Assembly: GCA_002321335.1 (NCBI GenBank)
Contig: DCMG01000142.1
Coordinates: forward strand, 1 to 26,301
DNA length: 26,301 bases
Reading direction: 5' to 3'
Source of the DNA: Bacteroidales bacterium UBA1628
GTDB lineage: Bacteria; Bacteroidota; Bacteroidia; Bacteroidales; UBA932
The notes beneath the pieces were generated by a model. It was not told the origin of the DNA. It worked only from the letters and a program-made list of their open reading frames with translations, and made no database searches. This document shows, one piece after another, positions 13,817 through 21,794 of this stretch. Within the stretch, counting starts at the first letter, position 1, and every line of letters starts with the position of its first letter. A program made the position numbers and the translations under genes.

Positions 13817-16800
13817 GTGACAAAAGGTTATGTGCCAAGTGTGACAAGTGCAGAGAATATCATCGATAAAAATAAAGAAATGGGAATGCGGGAATATGCA
13901 GCCTTGTCAGGGTTGGAGATGGAGCAGGTAAAACTGCTCTGTCTTATGGCATATCTTGGGGACATCCCCGGGAGCTACGCTCTGGAGCAACTGTATGGCA
14001 GAAATATTTTCACGGCCAAAGCTAATCTTGAGATGCTGGAGCATTCCCGGTACGTGCGGGATGGGAGAGTGGCTCCGAGGGTGTTTTTCGATGTGGTCGC
14101 TACCGCATTGGATAATTTCGATATACCAAGATGGGTGAAAAAGGCTTGCCAGTTCCGCACAGACTCTGCATCTTGGCTTTGGGATCTGGGAGTGGCTCTT
14201 CATAAACGGGAGGCTGAGGCTCTCATCAAATTCTCCAGACCGTCGTTCCTGAGGGCGGACCTTGGCGAGTACCTTGGTGAAAGAATTCTTGCCGCGGAGA
14301 CATCGAGGAGTCTTGTACCGATGCTGTCTGGAGATGAAGTCCTGCAATCCATACGACGGATGCTGCGAATACGCTTTGCGGAAGGGACATTGACGGAAGA
14401 ATTCTGGGACACGCTTGCCCGCTATGCGGACAGTTCCCCGCATATAACGGACGAGGTGTATGATATGTTATCGACCTATCATTTGTTCCAGTTCGGAAAC
14501 TGGCCGAAATCCAGGAAGTGCGATTGTCCGACGATGTGGTCTCATGGTGTAGATGCCATACGGGCGATTTATGAAGGACGCACGGATGACGCGTACGGCA
14601 TGTTCCAGGAATCTCTCCGTTTGAATGATATGACGGCCGAATGTAAAGGGATGTTCTCAGACCCTCTGCTGGGCTGGTTCTATGGTATCACGCTCTATCT
14701 TTGTACCGTGCGGCCATCCACTGCCGGCAGTCGCAGGATAAAGGAATCTGTGGATTTGATGAGGAAGCACAGTCATTACCTCTATTCGCCCATTATGGCT
14801 CCGATACGGATTCTGTTCTCCTACATCTCTAATGAGGAAGAGGTGTGTTCCGATTATGTGGAGAGAGAAGTGGCAAAAATGCTGACGCAGCGCAGCACCG
14901 CTGAGGCCAAGGCGTTCTGCTGCGTTCTCCTTAGTTTCTTCAAGTGCACAGACTTGGGCGGCATCAAGGACAAATACAGCCTGTCTGTTCTTCCGTCTGC
15001 TGCCATACTTCAGAATGAATTGGCTCCTTATCTGCCGATATCTTCCGATAGGAAGGCCCTGCTGGAGCAATCCTTTGGCGGCTCTGGCATGACGGGAAGA
15101 ATTTACCGGAGGGATAAATGGGAGATAATCTTCTCTGATATCCGTGAAAAAGCCGCAGAGAGAAAGAACCATTCGGCAAAGAGAATCGTCTATTTCCTGG
15201 AAGGGCTTCGTCTGAAAGCGATTATTGGGCAAAAAATGCGGCCTGATGGCAGCTGGGATGGAGGAACGCTATATCAGAAAAGTGATTTCATTGACCTGAA
15301 ATACGAGGAGATGACTCCTACGGACATCAAGGTTGCAGCGGTGCTGAAAAAGATGGATGAGAGACGTCTTATTGGTGTTCCTGATGTGCCGAAGATTCTT
15401 CCTCTGCTGCTTGGTAGCGAGCGGATATTTGTAGGTGAATACTACAGACAACCTTATACTCCGGCCATTGTGGAAGTGGAATCACCCTGGTTGTCCTTCC
15501 GTGCGGAGGGTACGGGAATCAAGATTGGCTCGAACGTCTCTCTTCCGCAATCTGCAGGAGCCTTTCTCCCGGAGTCGTCAGTGACCATTGATGAAGAAGG
15601 CGTCTATCACGTAATTGTCATGAGTCCGGAGCAACGGTTGGTTATAGACGGGATGCTCAAGGCGGGGACAATTCCTTCATCTGCTCTTGCTAGTCTGCGT
15701 CAGACGCTTGAGAAACTGGATGGGGTGGTGGAACTTCATACGGATCTTGAGCAGCTCGGCAGGATAGAGGAGAAGGAAGGGTCTCCAGTCTTGGCGGTCC
15801 GCGTCAGACCCGTGGACGATGACTATGAGATGACAGTGCAGGCGGTACCGCTTGTGGAAGGAATGGCCCGATTCTCTCCAGGAGAAGGAGGAGAAAGTGT
15901 GTACGACACCATGGAGGGCCATACTGTTGCCGTCAGGAGAGATCTTCTCGGAGAATATGAGAACTATGATATTCTTCGGAAATTTTTTGAAAAGGAGATT
16001 GGTATACCTTATGAAAGTTACCAGACAGCCAGGTTTTCTGCCTCTGAGCATCTGCTGGCACTGCTTTCATTTGTCCATGACAATCCACAGTCTTACTTCA
16101 TGGAATGGCCGGAAGGAGAAATACTGAAATTCAAGGAAATCTCGGATTCGAGGGATGTGGATATTTCTGTTTCCACCAATATGAACTGGTTCGAGGTCGA
16201 AGGGAACATTACGGTGTTCGGCAAGAAAAGAACTCTGGAAGAGATTCTTGCAATGTGGAAGGACTCTGATATAGAGGGATATATCAGAGTAGGGGAGAAG
16301 GAATATGCCAAGATGTCCAAGACGCTCCAAAAGCATTTGGCTGAAATCTCGGATCTCGGAAAAGCTGATAGAAAGGGACGCATTTGTGTCCCGGCGATTC
16401 AGGTCGGTACACTGGCAAAGGTGCTTGGCGAAGACGGAGGACTGCATGCCGAGATGGATGATGGGTTCAAAAATTTGCTCGCACGCATGGAAACGGCCTA
16501 TCATTCCTCTCCGGAATGTCCTGAAGGGCTTAACGCAACATTGCGTGATTACCAGATGCAGGGTTATCAGTGGATGGTGCGTCTAGACGGCTGGGGAGCG
16601 GGAGCATGTCTTGCCGATGACATGGGGCTCGGAAAAACCGTACAGGCATTAGCGTTCCTCCTTCATAAAAAGGATATCGGCCCATCGCTTGTTGTCGCGC
16701 CCAAATCTGTAGTACCCAACTGGGCTGCCGAAGTAGAACGTTTCGCTCCGTCATTGAAAGTGACTGTTTTGAACGAAATTCAGGACAGAAGAACTGCGAT

Positions 16801-17929
16801 AGCAAGTGCAATGGCCGGAGATCTCTTTCTGGTCAGTTATGGCGTTATGGTGACATCCATTGATTTGCTGAAACCTGTTGGCTGGAACGTAGTGTGCCTT
16901 GACGAAGCCCATCAGATAAAAAACCGCACGACGCGGATGTCTCAGGCCGCAATGTCACTTCGCTCCGGAAGCCGACTTATTCTTACAGGAACTCCAGTGC
17001 AGAATAATATTGGAGAACTTTGGAATCTGATGCAGTTTATTAATCCAGGTCTTCTAGGGACGTGGACACGTTTCCGGGATAAGTACATAAATGGGCCGGA
17101 GATGGATGACTACAAAAGAGAACTGCTCAAGGGTATGACTCAGCCATTTATTCTCCGCCGAACTAAAGAGGATGTACTCGGAGATCTTCCTGACAAGGTA
17201 TGTTATCAGCATCTGGTTCACCTGAATGAAAATGAGATGACTGTGTATGAGGAGGCGCGCCAGAGACTTGAACTCAAGTTCAAGAAAAATAAAACGGGCA
17301 AGGAAAGGGTGTTGGCACGTGACATAAAGGTGGAGTTCTTTGCTGAGCTGATCCGCCTTCGTCTCATGGCCAATGCAATGGAATTGGTGAATACTGGATG
17401 GAATGGTGGCTCTTCGAAGGTGGATGCCTTGAAAGACATCATGTCAACTTTGATGACAGGAGGTGATAACCGTGTGATAATCTTTTCGCAGTTTACTTCA
17501 TTCCTGGATATCATCGGCAGGATGCTCACAAAGGAAGGATATGAATATCTTTATATGGATGGCAATACTTCGCTTCAGGAACGGAGAATGCTTGTCACAA
17601 AGTTCCAGTCCGGTGTCTGTCCAATCTTCCTTGTGAGTCTGAAGGCAGGAGGGCTGGGAGTGAATCTTACTGCTGCAAACTATGTCATTATAACTGACCC
17701 TTGGTGGAATCCATCTATTGAGAAACAGGCCGAGGACAGGGCACATCGTTTGGGACAGAAGCGTGCAGTGACAGTGATCAGGCTGGTTTCACAGCATACC
17801 ATTGAAGAGAAAATCCTGCGTCTGCACGAAACGAAGGAAGACCTTTCTGACACCATCCTGAATGGAACGGACCGCAGTGCAAAGCTGTCAATGGATGATG
17901 TGCTGGATATGGTTTCACCTTTTAGATAG
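13817..17929 (+). CDS. SWI2/SNF2-family DNA-dependent ATPase, 1370 residues
   Basis: The C-terminal 460 residues are a complete Snf2 motor: LRDYQMQGYQWM before lobe 1, ADDMGLGKT (932-940, Walker A), LDEAHQIKN (about 1028-1036, Walker B), LTGTPVQNN (motif III), then lobe 2 with IIFSQFTSFLD, GGLGVNLTAA and QAEDRAHRLGQ (1304-1314, motif VI). The first roughly 900 residues are not recognised; they look helical early (for instance IRAIYEGRTDDAYGMFQESL, repeat-like) and more beta-rich later. It should translocate on double-stranded DNA. Start: GTG 13817 has no clear ribosome site, and ATG 13880 is a serious alternative (22nd codon). The next gene begins 6 bases after the stop, so the SNF2, small, MoxR and VWA genes form one operon. 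Confidence 0.88.
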   Translation: MTKGYVPSVTSAENIIDKNKEMGMREYAALSGLEMEQVKLLCLMAYLGDIPGSYALEQLYGRNIFTAKANLEMLEHSRYVRDGRVAPRVFFDVVATALDNFDIPRWVKKACQFRTDSASWLWDLGVALHKREAEALIKFSRPSFLRADLGEYLGERILAAETSRSLVPMLSGDEVLQSIRRMLRIRFAEGTLTEEFWDTLARYADSSPHITDEVYDMLSTYHLFQFGNWPKSRKCDCPTMWSHGVDAIRAIYEGRTDDAYGMFQESLRLNDMTAECKGMFSDPLLGWFYGITLYLCTVRPSTAGSRRIKESVDLMRKHSHYLYSPIMAPIRILFSYISNEEEVCSDYVEREVAKMLTQRSTAEAKAFCCVLLSFFKCTDLGGIKDKYSLSVLPSAAILQNELAPYLPISSDRKALLEQSFGGSGMTGRIYRRDKWEIIFSDIREKAAERKNHSAKRIVYFLEGLRLKAIIGQKMRPDGSWDGGTLYQKSDFIDLKYEEMTPTDIKVAAVLKKMDERRLIGVPDVPKILPLLLGSERIFVGEYYRQPYTPAIVEVESPWLSFRAEGTGIKIGSNVSLPQSAGAFLPESSVTIDEEGVYHVIVMSPEQRLVIDGMLKAGTIPSSALASLRQTLEKLDGVVELHTDLEQLGRIEEKEGSPVLAVRVRPVDDDYEMTVQAVPLVEGMARFSPGEGGESVYDTMEGHTVAVRRDLLGEYENYDILRKFFEKEIGIPYESYQTARFSASEHLLALLSFVHDNPQSYFMEWPEGEILKFKEISDSRDVDISVSTNMNWFEVEGNITVFGKKRTLEEILAMWKDSDIEGYIRVGEKEYAKMSKTLQKHLAEISDLGKADRKGRICVPAIQVGTLAKVLGEDGGLHAEMDDGFKNLLARMETAYHSSPECPEGLNATLRDYQMQGYQWMVRLDGWGAGACLADDMGLGKTVQALAFLLHKKDIGPSLVVAPKSVVPNWAAEVERFAPSLKVTVLNEIQDRRTAIASAMAGDLFLVSYGVMVTSIDLLKPVGWNVVCLDEAHQIKNRTTRMSQAAMSLRSGSRLILTGTPVQNNIGELWNLMQFINPGLLGTWTRFRDKYINGPEMDDYKRELLKGMTQPFILRRTKEDVLGDLPDKVCYQHLVHLNENEMTVYEEARQRLELKFKKNKTGKERVLARDIKVEFFAELIRLRLMANAMELVNTGWNGGSSKVDALKDIMSTLMTGGDNRVIIFSQFTSFLDIIGRMLTKEGYEYLYMDGNTSLQERRMLVTKFQSGVCPIFLVSLKAGGLGVNLTAANYVIITDPWWNPSIEKQAEDRAHRLGQKRAVTVIRLVSQHTIEEKILRLHETKEDLSDTILNGTDRSAKLSMDDVLDMVSPFR

Positions 17930-17935
17930 CGGACT

Positions 17936-18469
17936 ATGGAAGAACTTGATTTCTTTTGCGAATATCTTACACGAGTTGCGGTGGAAATGCTCTCAGAAGG
18001 ACCGCTTGCAGTTCTTGTTCAGGCCGATGATGATGAACGGATATTTCTGACTGCGCTTGTGCCTGAAGAATTCTCCGTCATAGTGGAGCTTCCGGCAGAC
18101 AATGCATTGACTGTAATGACTGATGCACTTTACAAGGTGAAGGATTTTGCCCTTAATCACTATCGAGATAACTTTTTTATGGAGGCATCATGGGCGAAAT
18201 TCACCGCTCTACCCGGAGAGTTCGAATTCCTATGCGATGATGCTCCGCTACTTTGTTGCAGGTTGGCGCAGTGGAGAGTTACGGAACATTTCGGACATCG
18301 TTTTCTCAAAGGCGTTGATATCTATGAAGACGCTGTCCAGATTCACATGCTGGGAGGGAATTATATGGTGGAAATCAAGAACTTCCAGAAGAATCTGGAA
18401 CAGGTGCTGGGCTACATGTCCATATTACTAAGAAAACCGATGAGAAAAAGATATGATAGAAAATCTTAA
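17936..18469 (+). CDS. Unrecognised 177-residue protein between SNF2 and MoxR genes
   Basis: I do not recognise this protein. It is acidic in its first half (MEELDFFCEYL, QADDDERIFL), has several Cys in the middle (FLCDDAPLLCCRLAQW) and a basic tail (RKPMRKRYDRKS). There is no signal peptide or membrane segment. It starts 6 bases after the SNF2 stop and its last 17 bases overlap the MoxR ATPase gene, so translation of the three is probably coupled. An adaptor linking the SNF2 motor with the MoxR-VWA pair is a reasonable guess from position only. Confidence 0.7.
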   Translation: MEELDFFCEYLTRVAVEMLSEGPLAVLVQADDDERIFLTALVPEEFSVIVELPADNALTVMTDALYKVKDFALNHYRDNFFMEASWAKFTALPGEFEFLCDDAPLLCCRLAQWRVTEHFGHRFLKGVDIYEDAVQIHMLGGNYMVEIKNFQKNLEQVLGYMSILLRKPMRKRYDRKS

Positions 18470-19853
18470 AAATAGAATTATAAGCCTCTTGGGTGCGATG
18501 GCCGATGGGGCTTATGAGCGGGACGAGGTGATTGGCCTCAGTCTGCTTGCAGCGCTCTCCGGCGAGAGCATTTTTCTGCTAGGGGTGCCCGGCGTAGGAA
18601 AAAGCATGGTGGCGCGGAGACTGAAAATGGCCTTCCGCGATTCCCGGAGCTTTGAGTACCTGATGAGCCGTTTCAGCACACCGGATGAGATATTCGGTCC
18701 AGTCTCCATCAGTAAACTGAAGGATGGTGATACTTATGAAAGAGTGATCGATGGCTATTTGCCGACTGCCGATATTGTATTTCTGGATGAAATCTGGAAG
18801 GCTGGCCCGTCAATACAGAATTCACTGCTGACTGCAATAAATGAGAAGGTTTTCCGTAATGGGGACAAGGATTTGAAATTGCCGTTGAAGGGAATAATCT
18901 CGGCATCGAATGAACTTCCGGCTGAAGGCGAAGGACTTGAAGCGCTTTGGGACCGTTTCCTTATCAGATATATTGTGCGTCCCATCGGAGATAGACTGAA
19001 TTTCATGGCTCTGCTGATAGGAAACATTGCGGAGCCAAACATGGACAAGAATTTGGCTTTCAGTGATGAAGAATATCATTCGCTGATTTCTCGTTCAAGA
19101 GATATTGATGTGCCGGAGAGCATAATGGATTATATCTATAACCTGAGAGCTCTGATTATAAAGCAGACGCAGGAGAACAACGCAAATGACGGGGATGAGC
19201 ACGAAATCCCGTATGTGTCAGATCGCCGATGGAAGAAAATCTTGGGAATCATGCGGATGTCCGCTCTTCTGAATGGACGTGAGCGGGTAGATTACTCTGA
19301 CTGTCTGCTGATGGAACACATGATATGGGATCACGACAGCCAGATTCCCAAGGTCGGAAAGGATATATGCGAAGAACTAGTCAAAACCATCATGAAAGAT
19401 TCTATAAACCGGTTGAATAATAAGGCATGTCCGGCAAGAAACGGTCAAGAGGCTTTTTTTACTCCTGATGGAGTGCATTATATAATAGAGGCGGGTGGAG
19501 AGTCAATCAGAATCAGAATTTCGGATTACAAAAAGCTTACCCCTGAGGCCATCCCAGGGCGCTTTGCAGGGAACGATTTGATAGACCTTGTGGACTCGGC
19601 AGAAGGTGATTTTCTTATAAAGTCTCCAAGAGGTGGAGCGGTGGCTATCAATAATTTTGTCTATCGGATACGAAAGAAGAATGCCGTGGCTGTTTCATAT
19701 ACGAATGCATCCATGTCCAGTCAGGCCGTCGGGAGTGCAGGTTCCATGCTCGCAGAATTTCAAAGACAGGTCGGAGACAATGTATTTCTGACAGATATTC
19801 AGCACTATTCATTGATAACGAGGGTGTTACAGAAGTATAATGGCGGAAGGTAA
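18453..19853 (+). CDS. MoxR/RavA-type AAA+ ATPase
   Basis: The product has 466 residues, with the AAA+ core in residues 25-250. Seen motifs are GVPGVGKS (44-51, Walker A), FEYLMSRFSTPDEIFGP (67-83, the conserved MoxR loop), IVFLDEIWKA (108-117, Walker B), SASNELP (150-156, sensor 1) and DRFLIR (167-172, arginine finger region). It matches RavA more closely than generic MoxR. Such ATPases form hexamers that remodel partner proteins, usually with a VWA protein encoded next door, as here (14-base overlap). The C-terminal 200 residues are unassigned and may carry partner binding. Cytoplasmic. Confidence 0.9.
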   Translation: MIENLKNRIISLLGAMADGAYERDEVIGLSLLAALSGESIFLLGVPGVGKSMVARRLKMAFRDSRSFEYLMSRFSTPDEIFGPVSISKLKDGDTYERVIDGYLPTADIVFLDEIWKAGPSIQNSLLTAINEKVFRNGDKDLKLPLKGIISASNELPAEGEGLEALWDRFLIRYIVRPIGDRLNFMALLIGNIAEPNMDKNLAFSDEEYHSLISRSRDIDVPESIMDYIYNLRALIIKQTQENNANDGDEHEIPYVSDRRWKKILGIMRMSALLNGRERVDYSDCLLMEHMIWDHDSQIPKVGKDICEELVKTIMKDSINRLNNKACPARNGQEAFFTPDGVHYIIEAGGESIRIRISDYKKLTPEAIPGRFAGNDLIDLVDSAEGDFLIKSPRGGAVAINNFVYRIRKKNAVAVSYTNASMSSQAVGSAGSMLAEFQRQVGDNVFLTDIQHYSLITRVLQKYNGGR

Positions 19854-21225
19854 GTTAATACGCTCAATGACATTGGCCGTGGCTATAGCCAAATCTTCGA
19901 GAAGTGAAATATCACAATCTTTGATTGACCGTGCCGCAGCAGAAACTGACATGGTCCGTAGAGGTGTGCTGAGGCTGATGGCGGACAAGCGCTTTCTAGA
20001 TACAGTAAGCCCTGTCATGATGTGGCAGACTGATGCGACCGATGAACTAGAGGCGTTTGCAGATAGGCTTGAAAGTGAACGAGCTGCCGGATATTTAACG
20101 GATGAAAGAGTCTCCGTCCTGATTGAAGAATTCTTTTCTGTCTGGTCCGCCCTGATGAGAAATCGAAAGCATATTTATGAATCGTCAAGGAAAGCACGCA
20201 AAAAGGCCAAGATGGACTTGGCAGGAAAATCATTGGCAAATATCAGTGATTCGGAGGAGATCAGTGAGGACAATGATAAAGAGGGTGATATGGGCGTGGC
20301 CTCAAGTATATCTGAGCTCCATAACTTCCTGGCGGACAATGATGATATAGTTGACGATATTACAGGCATTGGCTCAACTGACCCGAAACTGGAGCAGCAG
20401 CGAAGGGAGAACATTTACCTCCGCAGCATCCCTGAATCCCTAAAGAAGCTTGCATTGCTTATTGGTAGGGCCAATGAGGAGGTAACGGAGACCAGAGGAA
20501 GATTTTCAGTGGCGTCAAAGAGTGATATAGAAGGAATAACTATCGGGAATGACCTTTCCGCATTGCTTCCTTCCGAGGTAGTCCTTCTGGCAGAGAAGGC
20601 TACTCAGGATGTCTTTTTCCGGAATTTCGCCGAGAAGCGGCTTCAGGTTTTTGCCTCGGCGTCTCAGTCTTCACGTCCGGATGACCATAAGGATGGCCCG
20701 GTCATCATCTGTGTCGATGAAAGTTCTTCTATGAGCGGCGAACCGCTGGAGGTTGCCATCAAGTTGGCCTATGCAGTCACTATTATTGCGAAACGACGCC
20801 ATAGGGATGTCCTGATTGTCGCCTACTCGGATTCTTACAAGATGATGCGTGTGGATTCGCTGGGAAAGGACCGGCGTCAGCTTCTGAAATTCCTTTCAAA
20901 TGTTTCGATGGGAGGAAATGATGAAAATGCTATGTTTGAGTGGCTTTTCCGGGATATATTGCCGAAAGAGGAGAAGTTTGACACGGCTGATATCCTCTGT
21001 GTATCAGATTTCGGATGGACTGAGATTGACCGATCTGTGAAAGGCTTGATATATGAACAGAAGGCTTCGGGAATGAAATTCTATGGGTTGAACATCTGTG
21101 GAGCATTTGGCGGATGGGATAGTCTTTATGATAGAGGATTCGTAGGTCCGATGGATGTCTGCGATAGTATTTGGGAGTATAGTAATGGGGAATGTGTCGA
21201 GGTTAAAGTGGCTATAGCGAGATAA
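19840..21225 (+). CDS. VWA-domain protein (ViaA/CoxE-like), partner of the MoxR ATPase
   Basis: The 461-residue product has a helical N-terminal half with acidic patches (about 130-170) and a C-terminal von Willebrand A domain (about 285-461). ICVDESSSMSG carries the MIDAS metal motif DxSxS (Asp293, Ser295, Ser297). The MSMGG-type loop is present as SMGGNDENA, with Asn where ViaA has Thr. The ILCVSDFGW strand matches the next conserved Asp. Closest in layout to ViaA, which works with RavA. It likely anchors client proteins for the ATPase at 18453. Its start overlaps that gene by 14 bases. It is the last gene of the first operon; no terminator is seen after it. Confidence 0.85.
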   Translation: MAEGKLIRSMTLAVAIAKSSRSEISQSLIDRAAAETDMVRRGVLRLMADKRFLDTVSPVMMWQTDATDELEAFADRLESERAAGYLTDERVSVLIEEFFSVWSALMRNRKHIYESSRKARKKAKMDLAGKSLANISDSEEISEDNDKEGDMGVASSISELHNFLADNDDIVDDITGIGSTDPKLEQQRRENIYLRSIPESLKKLALLIGRANEEVTETRGRFSVASKSDIEGITIGNDLSALLPSEVVLLAEKATQDVFFRNFAEKRLQVFASASQSSRPDDHKDGPVIICVDESSSMSGEPLEVAIKLAYAVTIIAKRRHRDVLIVAYSDSYKMMRVDSLGKDRRQLLKFLSNVSMGGNDENAMFEWLFRDILPKEEKFDTADILCVSDFGWTEIDRSVKGLIYEQKASGMKFYGLNICGAFGGWDSLYDRGFVGPMDVCDSIWEYSNGECVEVKVAIAR

Positions 21226-21431
21226 ATGTTCCTCTAGTAGCGGTTTGTAATGTACAGCCAGTAATGCGATGTAATGTTCCTCCTCAGAAGAGGTTGCAAT
21301 GAGGTGCCTCAAAGTTAACTTTCTTGTCAAAAAAGGAGGAAGCTGCGGCAAAGTTCTTCCGTGCATTTGAGCAAGTGAGTAAGTGAATAGTTTTTGTGAA
21401 TATTCATACTTTCGCACCCGATGGCTCGCCA
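21226..21431. other. Gap with short direct repeats between the two operons
   Basis: AATGTTCCTC occurs at 21225-21234 and 21273-21282. GTAATG occurs three times, at 21247, 21261 and 21271. I see no gene and no hairpin with a T-run, so the first operon's end is not marked by a standard terminator. The rest, up to the promoter at 21432, is featureless to my eye. Confidence 0.35.
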
Positions 21432-21466
21432 CTGCCGCAAAATGGCAGTTGGTTGAATTACCTTTG
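21432..21466 (+). promoter_or_regulatory. Shared promoter-operator module, copy 3
   Basis: CTGCC (21432-21436), 7 bases, GGCAG (21444-21448), 10 bases, then TACCTTTG (21459-21466). Both arms and the -7 box are identical to copy 1 at 7261, although the bases between differ, so selection and not recent duplication is the better explanation. It drives the DUF262 cluster, either through the small ORF at 21494 or as a leader of about 320 bases. Confidence 0.72.
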
Positions 21467-21493
21467 TCGTGGAAGAATCACCAGAACCGCTCC

Positions 21494-21771
21494 ATGGGGG
21501 GGGCTTATGGCGGTTTGAAAAAAAGATAAGCGGCAGCCTTGTATCTTCAAAAACGATTGTGTACCTTGGCAAGACATACTTGAGAACACGGAAGTGTAAG
21601 TTTATTCTCGAATACAAATCTGGAAAATTCACTTGGAAGAGAGTAAGCGGACATTTTCCCTCGTCATATCCCCTTCGTGGGATTGCGCGTGGGACTGCTG
21701 CTTATTTTATTCCAACGGTCTTCCAGAACCGGTATTCTAAAATGAGCGACGGTGCCACGCTTTGGGAATAG
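21494..21771 (+). pseudogene. Small ORF thrown out of frame by a G8 tract (phase-variable, broken, or misread)
   Basis: ATG 21494 lies 28 bases after the -7 box, close to the 20-28 base spacing of the other two module copies. It is followed at once by a run of eight G (21496-21503 including the G of ATG) and then reaches TAA at 21527. One extra G would join it to a frame open to TAG 21769-21771, giving about 92 residues (WRFEKKISGSLVSSKT..., basic, aromatic). Without the shift, that frame has only GTG 21469 as an early start, which lies about at the expected transcription start. An A7 run (21518-21524) is a second slip site. I do not recognise the product. It could also be non-coding leader. 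Confidence 0.4.
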
Positions 21772-21794
21772 GGCTGCAATGATATGAATAACTA

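Noticed and set aside
7315..17929. Known DISARM, Zorya, Druantia or type I restriction loci
   Set aside because: No DNA methyltransferase, PLD or DUF1998 protein, ZorAB-type membrane motor or HsdS/M/R set is present; only helicase families overlap in a general way.
18453..21225. Simple housekeeping ravA-viaA operon
   Set aside because: The MoxR-VWA pair resembles RavA-ViaA, but it overlaps a gene of the SNF2 operon and lies in an accessory block, so gene symbols from the enterobacterial pair were not assigned.
21327..21632. 101-codon minus-strand ORF opposite promoter copy 3
   Set aside because: It has no family resemblance and covers a promoter with strong sequence support on the plus strand.
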